Notes: generated by a model not told the origin, from the letters alone. A stretch of DNA of 64,000 nucleotides from Bemisia tabaci (GCF_918797505.1 NC_092800.1:41831430-41895429); one strand, 5' to 3'. Counted from the stretch's first letter, positions 30,408 to 42,478 are shown. Made by a program: numbers and translations.

Positions 30408-30660
30408 GCTGGTTATTGAAAGTGACTGGCGAAGAAGACAGAGGGAAAATGGAGCAATCCTATTGGTTGGGACGGTTGGTTGTTTTATGCATACAATAGG
30501 GGCGAAAAATATTGAATGATAGGGCCCCTCATGGGCGTTGGTTAGTCTATAACACTTCCTGATTCCATTGCAGTTACAAGTCTCCACCAATTGAACAGCT
30601 CCAATTCCCCTTTATATTCTTCGTCTATAGCTTTGTCTATCAATTTCAATGACCAACCCA
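30408..30660. repeat. Family R element, copy 3
   Basis: GCTGGTTATTGAAAGTGACT with CAATCCTATTGGTTGGGACG at the left and CTTCGTCTATAGCTTTGTCT with ATCAATTTCAATGACCAACC at the right. It follows the V element within 35 bp. Confidence 0.7.
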
Positions 30661-31899
30661 CAAATCTGCGAGTTATAATTATGGGCTTTTTGTCAGGAAT
30701 TTTCTCTCGGTAAAGCCTACAGGTGCTTTTTTTGGACAGAAATCGTTTAGTGTTCAAACGATATGAATTCGAAGGCCTCTACCTCAGAGGTGGAGATTCC
30801 AAAAAAATGTGCACCATGTTTTGAAAAACGAGCATACACAACTTTTTAAACGAGCTGACGAAAGTTACTAATTTATACAGTCTATAGAAATGATTCCTCA
30901 TTTTTTCACGCACCGTGCTATCCTAAAAAGACTGTCGGCAGAGACATCGACTTGCTTTTAATAAACGCCCACGGTTACATTTTTTGAGCGGCGAGAGAGA
31001 GGAAACGAAGAACCGCGGGCTGCATGGGCCATTAAAACCACGTTACATTATGACACCGTGACACGGGTATTCAAATGGAGGGAATTCTGGGGTCTCGTGT
31101 CGGAATAGACAAAGGTTTCGATCATCATCTGGTTTTGACAGCTTACAAGCTGATGACAATGTTCACTCGAAATTCAGCAGCTGATCGCGTGTGCGGGAGA
31201 GACTTTAACGCCAGGGTAGAAATGCGAACCATTTCTGAAGTGACGTGTAGGCATCGGAGTTTCAGGGGTAAATCAAGTATCAATAGGAGGACAAAGTTTC
31301 CGGAAATTACAAGGAAAGTTCCGGGTGGCGTTTCAAAAACGAGTGATGATCATATTCATGAGAGGGTGCATGCGTCCTTGTGTATTTTTCCGTCCAAATT
31401 TCCCGGGAAAGCAGATGATAGCCGGAAAAGCTCTCTTAGATTCCTAGTCCTCTGCCTATTCAAGAGGAATGTTCGCACAGTATGGATGAAACTACTTTAT
31501 CTCAAGAACTAATGATGATTTACCAGAGAATTGAATCTGCAAATGAAATTCCCACCGACTTGCTTTCAGCCTTCTGATAGCCCCGACTTATGTTTAGCTC
31601 ATCGGTTCACAGATAACGCCATTTTCCTGCAAACGGCTCCACTTCATCATTAAGCGCATGCATACTGCATGCTAGTACAGTCTGCTTGTAGCAAAACTTT
31701 AAGGGGAACTAGTCTCATTTGAACCGATTACTTTCCAAAATACGTAAGAGCCAAATCTCTATTTTGGTGGTAGAGGGGTTGTTTCTCTTTGTTTTCTCTG
31801 GTATAATTCATTATGTCTAATTTCAAAATAATTAGCCCTCTAAAACAAAATACATTTTTTGGAATTTCAAGATTGTAAACAAAGCAAATAAAACGTGTT
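30661..31899. other. Single-copy stretch with an unassigned 145-codon frame
   Basis: A plus frame of 145 codons (31075-31512) is open in apparently single-copy DNA. I do not recognise the product, and there is no signal peptide or motif. GC is moderate. It could be part of an exon or chance; confidence that it codes is low. Confidence 0.25.
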
Positions 31900-31918
31900 T
31901 TTTTTTTTTTTTTTTTGC
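31900..31918 (-). repeat. Poly-T tract, ~18 nt
   Basis: Simple T-run followed by GCATTCGC; no associated retroelement body recognised. Confidence 0.8.
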
Positions 31919-32254
31919 ATTCGCAATTTAGGCGCCTAACGTGATTTGGAAAATAATTGGTTTATTTTTCATTGCAGCATTTTGAAATTGATTTCGATAT
32001 AGTTGCATTGGATCAAAAGTAAACACATTTCCAAAATTACAAGCAGCTGCTGTAATTTGGTAGCAGAGACCGATAATATGACTTGATGCTTCAAAGCTCA
32101 TCTTGAAAATACAGCTGGGATGGAACATTGTCAGAATTCCGGTGGTGCGGGTAGAGGCGTAAGTCTCGAAGACATAGCGAAGAGAGCAGTACATGTATGC
32201 CAGGATAAACCTCGAGACACATAAAAACATGTGCTAACCATGTCTCATACAGGA

Positions 32255-32286
32255 ATGCACTTACTGCTATCTTCGCTATCACGACA
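32255..32286. repeat. Solo family N terminus
   Basis: TGCACTTACTGCTATCTTCG followed by CTATCACGACAG matches the family N right TIR; no body or partner end could be traced nearby. Confidence 0.55.
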
Positions 32287-32389
32287 GGAGTGTGCCCGAT
32301 GAGAAATGGAGGGCATTCATTTAAGTCACACTTTCGAGCGTTACTGGAATACGAGCCCGTAGCGTCACTTGCTTCTTCCAGGCTCGTCA

Positions 32390-32527
32390 CAATACCGCAC
32401 TCCTCTGACGACGTAACGGCGTATCTTAATTTCTATGCAAGCCCTGTGGTCCATATAACTCCATGCTTTCCAAGGCTCACGTAGAAAGTGAGATACGGCT
32501 TTTTAGTCAGAGGAGCAACGATACCAC
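32390..32527. repeat. Short palindromic element, family AA
   Basis: CAATACCGCACTCCTCTGAC, GTAACGGCGTATCTTAATTT and CTATGCAAGCC pair with GGCTCACGTAGAAAGTGAGA, TACGGCTTTTTAGTCAGAGG and AGCAACGATACC, leaving a ~25-bp loop. Confidence 0.6.
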
Positions 32528-33198
32528 GCTCCATTTTTTACACTGGGGCACGATGGCCGTTCTCGCCAGGGCACCGCGGTGAGTTGCGGTAAAACTAGAC
32601 GCACGTCCTTTGACAATTTATCTGCTCTTGCGTCGCGGCATGGATGCCACGTACTAGGAAAGCTCGCAGATGTTTCTCTGAGAAAAGTGCTATGAGAAAA
32701 ACCGTAAAATCTATCAGAACGTTGTTTAAGGAGGTTCTTTATGCAGCACTCCATGGATGAGTTGACAATATCGATCAACTGATAATTTTTGGATTTTAGG
32801 AAATTTCTTGAGAATACTCCGAGCAATACATCACGCTGTAGTATATTTAACTGCGAAATAGTTTTATAGGAACGTCCCAAGTAAAAACCGGAAATAGAAC
32901 GGCAAAACTGTTTGCAATATTCACTCGGAACGTGCTTTATGAGTTTTTTTTTTTTTTTTTTTTTAAAAATGTGTCCCGGGACACATCTTATGTAGAAATA
33001 TGTAGAATATCTGACGGAATGCAGCGCGATGTGATACCTGGATATTTTTGAGGCAATATCGTAAACTCCAGAAGAACCTCCATAACCACGTGAAAAAAGA
33101 GACTTAACGAGTTGACGCGATTCGAACGGAAGATATCATGTCTGTAACAAATTCGCTGGCAGAATCACGACGACCGCCAGCCTCTATTTTGTAGAGGA
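32528..33198. other. Single-copy stretch with poly-T and a perfect 18-bp palindrome
   Basis: A T-run of about 21 nt at 32944-32964 is followed by ATGTGTCCCGGGACACAT (32969-32986). A 125-codon minus frame (32503-32880) begins upstream and is unrecognised. Confidence 0.4.
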
Positions 33199-33480
33199 TA
33201 CCACTATTCGATCACGTAGGAGCCTGTGTTGCATACCCTCCAAACTGAAGGCAAAACTGATCGAGCGTTAAAGTAACCTTTGCTCGTAAGGTTTTTATTT
33301 CTTCAATGTTTTCTGCGTGAGCATGCCATTTCGTGACGATACCACTATTCGACCACTTACGAGCTCGTGTTGCCTACATTAAAAATCGAAGGCGAACTGA
33401 CACAGCGTAAAAAAGCCTTTTCCCTGAAGTGAGAGGCTACTTTTTTAATGTGCTCCACGTAAGCGTTAAGTTTTACGATG
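33199..33480 (+). repeat. Tandem duplication, two ~140-bp units
   Basis: Both units start ATACCACTATTCGA (33199 and 33339) and continue with GTGTTGC, CGAAGGC/TGAAGGC, AGCGTTAAAGTA/AGCGTAAAAAAG, and a GTGAGC..GCC / GTAAGC.. block. Divergence is moderate. Confidence 0.65.
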
Positions 33481-33497
33481 ATGTCATAATTCCTTTT

Positions 33498-33538
33498 CTC
33501 TCTCTCTCTCCTCCCCCCCCTCTCTCTCCCCCTCTCAG
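33498..33538 (+). repeat. CT-rich low-complexity tract
   Basis: CTCTCTCTCTCCTCCCCCCC followed by more CTC units. Simple polypyrimidine. Confidence 0.85.
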
Positions 33539-33696
33539 GGCGGCACATTTAACGTCAACATCAACGGTTTTCAATGACTTCTCTCCGATCCTTGAAAACT
33601 ATAACACATGCAGATCCACCATTTTTGGTTTCTTATGCCTCAATGAGCAAATGGAGTGAGATGTCCATTCTCTTCCTATGAAGATACTCTGATTTG

Positions 33697-34073
33697 TACG
33701 TATTTCTGCCAAACGGAACTATTTCGACGGTGCAAGTTGGCAATCACATAACTCGGTTTGCGACGTCGCAGACTTCCTGTCATACTTTATTTTCTAAACA
33801 GAAAACTACTCAACGGCAATTCTTTAAAACTGCCGTGATTATTCTTCTCTGTGCAAAGAAAATTCTGCAAAAAAACCACGGAATGATGTCAATTTGTTCT
33901 CCTTTAAAAAAATAACATAGAGGCGGAGATTTTCAGACACCGCAAACGAGTTATGTGTTTGCCGACTTACACCGTCGATTTGCATTATGACATGGGCCCT
34001 GAGACCCATAAGAGTATATGCATGACAGGGCTCACGTCATAATGCACATAGTTCCATTTGGCAGAAATACGTC
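33697..34073. mobile_element. Family I palindrome, copy 2, carrying J
   Basis: TACGTATTTCTGCCAAACGG and AACTA at the left pair with TAGTTCCATTTGGCAGAAAT and ACGT at the right. The inner part has the family word CTGAGACCCATAAGAGTATA and CAGGGCTCACGTCATAATGC. The J element splits it near the left end. Confidence 0.75.
33724..33978. mobile_element. TIR element, family J, copy 2 (nested in I)
   Basis: 255 bp. Left TCGACGGTGCAAGTTGGCAA, right TTGCCGACTTACACCGTCGA-like. The inner blocks GCGACGTCGCAGACTTCCTG and CATACTTTATTTT match J copy 1. Flanked by TT on both sides (33722-33723, 33979-33980). Confidence 0.8.
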
Positions 34074-34595
34074 TATTTATAGCCGTGAAAAATACTTTGA
34101 ATGTGAAAGTACTCTTTCAACTTTATTTTTGAAATTGAGTTTTATGGATGAAGGCAACTTCACCCCAGTTTTCCTCAGTTCATACTTAATGCGACTTAGT
34201 GGTAGTTGCGTTTCTGTTGGGCTCGTTCCGATTGAAAATATGGAATACGTGATTATTCCGCTGAATATGCACATACTTCAATTTAACTAGTTACGTGAAA
34301 GCGAGCACAGAGCGAGCACTGAGCGCGGCTGGGAATGCACTCATGTCCTGTGTCAGGCTCGGCGAACGCGAAGTGCAAGCAAAACGGGACCGTGAGCACG
34401 AATGCGATAACCTGTCATGTTTTCCTCATCGCCCCGGATTCCTACCACTGTGCACCTCGCCGCAGCCTCCCAGCGCATCCGAGTCAGGTGCGAATTAATT
34501 CGCGCGACCGACTGCGATTGGTGATTGCCACGTCATGTCGTCCAACACACCCGTCAAGAATGGGACAGTCATTGAATTCAAAGCAGAGTTCCCTA
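34074..34595. other. Single-copy stretch, GC-rich right half
   Basis: 34290-34580 contains CpG and frames of 67-88 codons on plus without domains. Confidence 0.3.
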
Positions 34596-35013
34596 CACTG
34601 AAAAAAAATTCTCGGCGTTTTTACCTTAGTCTTTTGGTACCTTTATCATCTCACTTTTTTTTACCAATTATTGGTAATTTTACCAAGACTGACTAGTAAG
34701 CTTACCTAAAAATCGGTATTTTTACTGGTTTTTTTTTCAGGTAAGAATACCACTTTTATTGGTAATCAATTCCCGGTAACTTTGCCATTTTATCTCGGTA
34801 ATTCTACCACAGTCGATAAAAAATATTGGCGTTTTTACCAAGGTCCAGTAAAATTACCGAGAAAGTTCAATAATTTCATCGAGATTCCTCGGTAAAATTA
34901 CCAATTCCATGAATGGTAATTTTACCAAGAAAAAACTGGGATCAAATAGAACCCTGAATTTTTGGTAATTTGACCCTTTTCTCAGTAAATACACCGAGAT
35001 TTTTTTTTCAGCG
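34596..35013. mobile_element. Family C element, copy 2 (inverted)
   Basis: 418 bp, ends CACTGAAAAAAAATTCTCGG and GATTTTTTTTTCAGCG. Opposite orientation to copies 1 and 3. Flanked by TA on both sides (34594-34595, 35014-35015). Confidence 0.88.
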
Positions 35014-35107
35014 TAATGTGGGATTCCTTCATTTAGAGAGTCAGGGAACAAAACCTAGCTAGGGTGGGATTATAGTCGTTCCTTAAACAGCTCCTTTCCT
35101 TAAGCGG

Positions 35108-35256
35108 CAGATACACCCGCGAATTACACGCGCTTGTTGGTGGTGAAACACCAATAGGAAACCAGGATTTCGATCGCTCGACGTGGAGCTATCGAAATCC
35201 TCGTTGCCTCTTGTGTTTCACTTTCAACAAGCGCGTGTAACTTGCAGGTGTATCTG
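35108..35256. repeat. Short palindromic element
   Basis: CAGATACACCCGCGAATTAC plus ACGCGCTTGTTG pairs with CAACAAGCGCGTGTAACTTG plus CAGGTGTATCTG. The centre GATTTCGATCGCTCGACGTG / GAGCTATCGAAATC is itself a hairpin. Confidence 0.75.
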
Positions 35257-35345
35257 GGTCTCTATAGGAGACTCTCTTTGGTTTACGCACTGCGAGATTA
35301 CAAGGAGGGTTTAAGTGAGCCCTCAAATTCGCATAAAAAAAGACA

Positions 35346-35608
35346 ATTGAATCAGTGAGAACGAAAACGCACCAACTCAAAAAGATGAAAATAATCAAGA
35401 GACACATTAAACTGCACGGTAGGTGAAGAAGCTAGTCTAAAACAAATATGTTCAGTGCCGAGAGACAAGTGCTTAAGGACAATTTACGAAGTCCAAGTTG
35501 GAGCAGATGCGCTAATTTCTATGACTTGAGTGAAAACTGATTGTCCTAGATGACAATTAAGCATTTTAGAGTACCGAGTTGGTGTGTTTTCGTTCTTACT
35601 GATTCAAT
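35346..35608. repeat. TIR element
   Basis: ATTGAATCAGTGAGAACGAA plus AACGCACCAACTC pairs with GAGTTGGTGTGTTTTCGTTC plus TTACTGATTCAAT over 33 bp with two mismatches. Interior has no frame. Confidence 0.75.
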
Positions 35609-36833
35609 TACTGCCAGACTCGAATGAAAGTCAGCGACATAACTTAGGAAATAGGTCCTTAAAAGGCATTTGCCGCTGCAAAAAGCACCAAATACACAGC
35701 AAAAATTCTGTGTATTATACAATCCGCGTTAAAAATCATATCCCTGAAAGAATCCGTTACACAATCTCTTGTCGATACAGAGAACAGTTAGATTCATAAT
35801 CCGCGTTTCGTTTTGATGTAAAAGGTAACGCAAGCTTGGCACCGTGCTGAGTAAAGTATCGCACTTTAAACTTCAATGGCGTTTATTCGATCATTGTGCT
35901 TTTGTGTGCAGTCACCCATAATTACGAGCATTTCTGAACAAGATTTTTCCCGGAAAAATCGTAAATTTGAGGTCCTCAACCATCATCGCGCCTGGAGAAT
36001 GAACTGGAATCGGGTACCTTGATGGCGTATTGTGACCGCAAACTGTACTGCAAGACGAGTTTCTCAATGGAAACATCGATGCAAGCACGTCGTTTTACAG
36101 AGGATGTCCCAGCAATTGTGAATGGGTCCATTCTTGACTCTCCTCGCGCAATGAGTTTGGGTCGATGATGCTTTTAAATTTGTGATGAATTTCTTTCAAT
36201 CCCACTCAAAACTGTTATACTTCCGTGCTAATGATGAAACGTTGTAAGAGCAATAGGTCCTTGTATGTTGCAAGATTTCTGAGGGTAAAATTTTCTGGAA
36301 ACTCGTGAATTTATACGCTTGAAAATTTCCAGATACGAGGCAACCTTTGAAGCCAGAGAGCACTTAATGGAAAACTTTGTAGCTGGCTACTGTTTCAAAT
36401 AAGGAATTCACCGAGAGAAATTCATAGACTATTGAAAGAAAAAAGCAGAATGTCAATGAGTGAAATTGGGTATGGGAAACAAAAAACATTAAATGCCTAC
36501 TTCTTGTTGTTCCTTTTAATTTCAATTGAAATTAGAGTCAAAGTGATCAACCATTTTAAAGTCGAGCAAATATTTGATGATAAAAAAGACTAGACCTTAA
36601 AGTCTAAATTAATATCAATTTCAAAGAGACAGTGAATTTATTTTCAAAGCCAGAAAGATTCTTTTCGCGTATATTTTGAGGGTTGCATACCAAATCTAAA
36701 AATCTACCAATTCGGGCATGAACAGAAGATGGGTTGCGCATGTGAAGAAAATATTTCATAAAAAGTGGGGAAAAAGTCGTAAAGTTGATTGTTGGATCGT
36801 TATTGAACCCATTGAGTTTACTATGGAGAAGAG
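35609..36833. other. Single-copy AT-rich stretch, nothing recognised
   Basis: No TIR element recognised. A block near 36240-36340 (AATTTTCTGGAAACTCGTGA, GAAAATTTCCAGATACG) is faintly like a family D interior but has no ends. Confidence 0.35.
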
Positions 36834-36967
36834 TTGGGCCACATTTTGCAATAAAGAGCCACTGTTTCTGGCTCATTTTAGAAACAACATACATATATGT
36901 CATTGGCTTCCCTATGCAGAATGGTGCTTTATGGATGCCGGAGTAGTCCTTTGCAAAATGTGATCCA
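36834..36967. repeat. TIR element, family M, copy 1
   Basis: TTGGGCCACATTTTGCAATA and GAGCCACTGTTTCTGGC at the left, GTCCTTTGCAAAATGTGATC plus CA at the right. The interior TTGGCTTCCCTATGCAGAAT is shared by copies at 45.0, 48.6 and 55.5 kb. Confidence 0.65.
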
Positions 36968-37528
36968 GTAATGCTCAGATTGTATTGTAAGTTACGAAAG
37001 CCCCGAGAAGGAGGCTAAAAAACGAAAAAATTCGTTACGTATTTTTTTAATGCGACTGTAGAATCTCACCTCAAAAAACGCGAGGCTTCATCTCAAGAAT
37101 GCGGTAATGGATACGTAGCCCTGGCCATTCCTGATCATTCTTTCCCGAATGCCCATTGGCTGAAAGGGGTACAAGCAGCGGGGGGGGGGGGGGGTGCTAG
37201 ATCAGCCACCGGGTTTCCCGAGTAGGAGCAGCGTATGAGCGAAATTACGGTGGACGGATCTTCAATCAGTGGCAGTTATTATGATTCTGCCTTCGATTCG
37301 AAGCGCGTGATCTGGATAATGTTTGATTTACGACTCAATCCCGCGCGCCGCATCGCGTCCCGCTTGCCGTATGCTGTGTCGTCAGATCGATCGCCTCTGT
37401 TCGACTTACACTGATCCATTTTCCAGCACTCGAGGACCAATAATTTATACAAAAATTACTAAGAAAATAAGTTTTTGATCTCAAAAATAACTGGGGAAAC
37501 CCCCTTCACTTCGCCGTTCAGACCTATT
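36968..37528. other. Single-copy stretch with GC-rich island 37090-37400
   Basis: Contains a 13-nt G-run (about 37181-37193), CGCGCGCCGCATCGCGTCCC and AGCGAAATTACGGTGG, CAGTTATTATGATTCTG. No frame. Candidate conserved non-coding stretch. Confidence 0.3.
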
Positions 37529-38085
37529 CTGTAGTGATAGCGAAGAGAGCAGAAAATATCAAATTTTTTAAATCGAGTTTCCTTCAAAATTCGTCTAACC
37601 TCTTTTAGATAAAATCACTGAAATAGCTAAAACAGTAAAATTCGTCGTAATTGTAAAAAACGAGGCATATGAGAAAGCCGCAAGTGCACAAAAAGTGGCG
37701 TAGTTTCAGGCAAGACAGCAGTAAGTGGCATTATTCCTCCGGAGAGCCAATGAAAACAGTGCTTCCAAGTAAAGTGCCGCCTTTCGCATTTCTGACCTGA
37801 AAATGTGTTTGTTGTGTGTCCAAAATGCAACCACAAAAGCATGCACGGCTGTCTTGCCTAACACTAGCCTGACATGAAAATGAAAAGTACCCTTTTTATG
37901 TAATGAAAATAATATCAGTCGATTTTTAATCATCCAAACGATTTCTAGGAGTCTTTCGGATGATTAGTGGCAAATTGACAAAAAAAGGACGCTTCTTTCA
38001 ATAAAATTTTCTGCTCCGACGCTTCTGAGCTAGTTTTCTCAAAACTTCATTTTTGCACTTACTGCTCTCTTTGCTATCACGACAG
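37529..38085. mobile_element. TIR element, family N, copy 2 (complete)
   Basis: 557 bp. Left CTGTAGTGATAGCGAAGAGA plus GCAG, right CTGCTCTCTTTGCTATCACG plus ACAG. Internal blocks TTTCAGGCAAGACAGCAGTA, TGTCTTGCCTAACACTAGCC, AATCATCCAAACGATTTCTA. This copy defines the family and provides the empty site for C copy 3. The 71-75-codon minus frames inside are not convincing. Confidence 0.85.
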
Positions 38086-40555
38086 TGTTATGGGCATTTA
38101 GGAATGGAAAGCCGGACCATTGGACTGGATATGAATTGGACTTCTAAAGAACTTTTCCAATTCCTGAAGTTTCACGACTGAGGCCCCTGTGCGCCGATTG
38201 GTGATTGTGAGCTCTTTCACTTTTGGTGCATGGAATCAATTGCCATTTATTCTGACCTTAACGTTCAATACTATGGGACATTAATATAATTTATTTCCTT
38301 CGTTGCCGAGTAGCACTTTTTAGTGTATTTACTCAATTTTTATGGGAAACATTTTCTGTAAAAAGTGAAGTGATATGAAAGTCAAATTGAGTACTCCACA
38401 AATAATACTCCCGCACCGGGCATATCGAAAAATTAGTTTTTCATATATTGAGAGTTGAAGTGTGCTACGCTTTGAGTAGATTTTAAAATTTCAGATTGAT
38501 TTTTTTTTCTTTTTCCCCATTATCTATGTATGTGTTTTTAATTGAAACGTTATGCAGCATAAGAATAATTCATTTTTGAAATATCTATTTCCGTAAGAGA
38601 TGAAAAAAATGAGCAGCAGAACTATTCAAGGGACACTTTTTGAGACGGGGAGAGAGGGAGTGGGAGGGGAGACCTGGCTGGCAATAAACAGTAACTTTCA
38701 TGCACTTTTAGTTCATGATTAATTCTAGTTTGATTTTAATTTTCTGGTATCTCTTTGTCCATGTATTTCTGCTTTTTTCCGTCTTAAAAAAAATCCGGTT
38801 GGAAAAATTCACCAACATTCATTTTCCGTCCCTAACAACATAATCCAACAAACAAGTCGGTTTGCTGCGGTTCATTTCTGTAATAAGAAGCTCAAAGAAT
38901 AGTTGTAAGTTTAAAATTACGAGTTCAATGCCCTACTTTTTCCTCGCTTCTCGGATCAAGCTTAAAGTCCACTCTGAAAGTACTCATTTATTTGAATAGA
39001 TTTTCTGCAAGGAAAGCTCTTGTTTTGCGCGGATATTATTCTTCAAGTCGGGAAAACGGAATAAGGGAACTCTTCTAGCGGCGATGGTTACAGGCTCAGT
39101 CTTATGCAGTGTTAAAATAAACCGCGTATCCGAACATGAATCTCATAAGGGTTACGCGATTATAGCTTTCCAGAGCGGGATTCCGGTGCAAGTTTTGCTC
39201 TATTGTATTCTGTTTATTATGCGGCGAAAGCGGATTGAAACTTTCGGAGTAATTATTCACTCCACCAATATCGGCGCACGGTTGACTTGTAGACGCCCCA
39301 ATAAAAGTGCTTCATGGTTCCGATCTGGTGGAAAGCTGGGAGTTGATAAAGAGTTAATAAATTGAATTTAAACATGAGCAAAAGGGTGTAACCACGGTAA
39401 GATATAGTTGAAAACATGAACTTGTTCCTTATTATACCTTAGTTCACTTTCCGAGATTAAGGAACTCTTCAAGTTGAATATACGTGGTCTCATCTCTGTA
39501 AGTAGCTAAAAAAATTCTCATAGCAGAGATAGATTTTAAAAAGGGGTATCACGAATAAAGAGATTTAATGAATTTTCTTTGATTTTGAGGAAAAAATTGA
39601 AGTTGAAACGATCACATTGAAGTATATTGAATTTTGAAGTTATTTTGAAGTTTATCTACATGAATAAAATTTCGACTCGCGTCTCGAGGCGGAAGCTCTA
39701 ACTTTCATCTTTATTTCAAAATCAGGTCTAAGATGATTCTTATTTGAAATAACGCGCAACGAACAAGCAAATGAAGCAGGTAACTTTTTGCGCACTAAGG
39801 TTAAATATGCTCTTTTATGGGAACTAAAGTGAGAAGAGGGTAATATCTGACGGAAGTGTACTTTGTAGTAACCATGCACGAATTATTCAGCCCTATTATT
39901 GCATATATAGACATTTAATTGAATGAAAAAAGTGGATCAAATCAATTACCATGCATTTTCCTACCCTGAAGGTCTTGATTTTGATAGCTTCTTGAGAGCG
40001 GAAAAGTTGGTTTTAGACAAAACGATTCAAAGATATTGGACCCAAAATGAGATGTAAGATGCTCATCTGCCATTTTCTCCACTTTAACTTTCTTCGATCG
40101 GCTCTTATGAATAATACATTGTTCCGCACGCTTACTTCAACACATAAATCGTTCGGCTCTTGAGCCACAAACTGTCTCCTTAAAATCGGTTTTAGTCACG
40201 TGTTGCCATATTCCGTCGCTTTTCTGACGACAGGGCGTAGTTACATACTTACATGGTCCCTGCTGTCCATACATATAACTCCATACATGTAAGGATTTTC
40301 GTGAAAATGGCGATACGCTCTTATGTCATTAAAACGACAATTTCAGCCATTCTTCTAATATTTTAGCTACATGTTACTCATCAGTGACATACATTTCTCA
40401 TCATTTTCGACAGATATTCCTCCGAAATGCATGGGTAAAGGAGCAATTCCCTGCACTCATGTTGGGACGTCCTCAAAATTCTATGTGTCGCCTTTTCGGA
40501 AACCTTCGCTCCATCCGTAAAGAAAAACAAAACGATAGCGACAAATCACGCAATG
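38086..40555. other. 2.5 kb without recognised repeats
   Basis: AT-rich except 39040-39365, where a 93-codon plus frame (39084-39365) is open in GC-richer DNA; it is unrecognised. A weak inverted pair lies near 40246-40325 (GGGCGTAGTTACATACTTAC and ATACATGTAAGG...GATACGC). Confidence 0.3.
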
Positions 40556-40813
40556 TATCGTCATCTTCCAGCCAAAGTATCAAGAGGCCATGCGACATTT
40601 CAAAATTTCCGCCACCATTTAATTTTTTTACAGAGAAATTGTTCAACGAAGCTGTCCGAAAATTTCATTGAATTTTCTTTGTGCTGCCGAAAAAATTCGG
40701 TGAAATTTTCGAGCAGATTCAACCGATAATTTCTCTGTAAAAAAATGAAATGAAGGCGGAAATTTTTGAACGTCGCATGGCGATTGTGATACATTGGCCT
40801 AAAGGTGACGAAA
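40556..40813. repeat. Palindromic element, family F, copy 1
   Basis: Arms ATCGTCATCTTCCAGCCAAA, GCGACATTTCAAAATTTCCG, TTTTTTTACAGAGAAATTG and their complements; centre CTTTGTGCTGCCGAAAAAAT. Copies at 47.9 and 51.8 kb. Confidence 0.75.
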
Positions 40814-41356
40814 TCACGCAATTAATGTACATTAAAGTATCCTATTCATGAATTTTTTAAGTAACCTCTGTTTTCAGGGTTTTTCGAGTGATTTTTCTGT
40901 TCATTGTCTTCGTGTTTAATACTTGTAGATGGATTTAAACTGTTTTAATAGACAATTTCTTAATTTTTAAGACTTGAGGACTTCTTGAAACCATTGAAAC
41001 ATCTGACCTCTACCTGCAGGTAAAAAACGGAACACTGTGATCAAATACCATTGCTATGTAACTACGTAATGAGGCAGAGCCGTGTGTGGCCTGAGGAGAC
41101 CCTGACGAACTCGAGAGGAATTTCGTAGTGGAAATAGAACCGGTAACAAGACGATTTCGGAGGGGGCTGCAGCTAGGAAGGACGGCGGTAGATACGAGTA
41201 AATTAATACATGAACATGAAAAGGACTGGATAATTTGAGGGATCACGGCACGCTTTGATGAAAAAACAAAGCGCGGAACAAGTAGCTCGCGTTGCCTGTT
41301 TTGTTTTTTTTTTTTTTTATTTATTTTTTTTTTTTTGGAAGATCGACCGGGAAATT
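40814..41356. other. Single-copy stretch with T-rich run
   Basis: T-rich low complexity at 41300-41337. The 133-codon minus frame (41010-41411) passes through this run and a family T end; not credible. Confidence 0.35.
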
Positions 41357-41411
41357 CAGTGGCGTGGCGTGCTTTGTGATATATCGATTGCAAATCCGCT
41401 CTGCTTATCAC
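41357..41411. repeat. Family T solo end
   Basis: CAGTGGCGTGGCGTGCTTTG and TGATATATCGATTGCAAATC match the left end of the complete T elements; the remainder is absent. Confidence 0.6.
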
Positions 41412-41781
41412 TAGAGGGGGTTAGAAAGCCGGAGGTATAAGTCGGCACTATTATCGACATTGAGGCGTTACCATAATCTAAATCCAACTTTCTAGTTGAT
41501 GAAAGTCTGTACAGAGAAGTAGCAAATTTATTTTCAGCTTCCTAACGTGCTGAACAAAATTTTAAAAAAAATTGTCTGATCCGATGAATCAGACATTGCC
41601 AGTGCAGCTAATGACGTCACGTAGCCATTTTTTTTAATCAATTGTCACTGATTTGTCAACCGGCAACACCGAGACCATCGCGTTTGAAACCGTGGAAACC
41701 AGCGTCTGGTTGACTGAGGTCGGTATCTGTCTTGGCTCAAAGCCTCGGCTTCTGGTTGGTTCCAGCGAGCGGCACGCAGAG
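41412..41781. other. Single-copy stretch, nothing recognised
   Basis: GC-richer right part upstream of the T element. Minus and plus frames here run into the T element and are discounted. Confidence 0.35.
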
Positions 41782-41950
41782 CAGTGGCGTGGCGTGAACG
41801 ATCGATTATGGATATTTCACCAATTGAAGCTATGGTGAAGAATCGATTGTTAAGGCGGTTGTTGCGAACACCCTGCTTATCGATCCTTTTCAACGGTTTT
41901 AAATGAAAGATCAATCGATTTATCGCACAGCGCGCCACGCCGCACCACTG
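41782..41950. mobile_element. hAT-type MITE, family T, copy 1
   Basis: 169 bp, ends CAGTGGCGTGGCGTG and CGCGCCACGCCGCACCACTG. A perfect 8-bp target duplication ACGCAGAG flanks it (41774-41781 and 41951-41958). Internal GAATCGATTGTTAAGG and GCGAACACCCTGCTTATCGA are shared with copy 2. Confidence 0.92.
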
Positions 41951-42230
41951 ACGCAGAGGATTGGACCCGCCGCCGCGCCGCCTATAGTGGTCTTATCAGA
42001 TTAGAGACGACGGAAAAAAGGAGAGTTAGAAAAAAAACCCATACTAATTCGATATAAACAATCCTTTGACCTAACCATTCGAGATCATCATCTACTACCC
42101 GAATATCCCCTCCCCTGCCCTCCATTAATTTTGGTCTTGACTCTTTTTTCAAGAGCGGCTATTGTGATCATGAATTTTGATGGAATCATTCACCGTATCT
42201 GATTCAAGGTAGCCTCGACCGAGTATTATG

Positions 42231-42478
42231 ATGCCGTGCTAAGGAAAAACGTCGTATGAGCCTACAGAAGTTGCAAAATTTCATTTTAGAAAATACGAAG
42301 TTTTAGAAAAACTTGGGGTCCTTTGTTTTCCAACTGATCAGAGACTCCTTTCCGTGATTTAGTCTAAAATACCTGAAAATTTAAAAGAACAATATTCTTA
42401 ACTTTTTTCAATAATATTTACTTTTGAGAAATTCTGCAACAATTGAATGTTTTTGCGGCGTTATTCCTTGGTACAGCG
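42231..42478. mobile_element. MITE, family D, copy k
   Basis: Left ATGCCGTGCTAAGGAAAAAC; the right end is degraded (TTATTCCTTGGTACAGCG). Body more AT-rich than other copies. No target duplication. Confidence 0.7.

Noticed and set aside
31075..31512. 145-codon plus frame in single-copy DNA as a gene
   Set aside because: No domain, signal, splice support or recognisable similarity; kept only as a note in the region entry.
36718..36963. Shared peptide across family M copies (also near 44.9, 48.5 and 55.5 kb)
   Set aside because: The similarity follows the repeat DNA in both orientations, with frames broken in different places; not a protein family.
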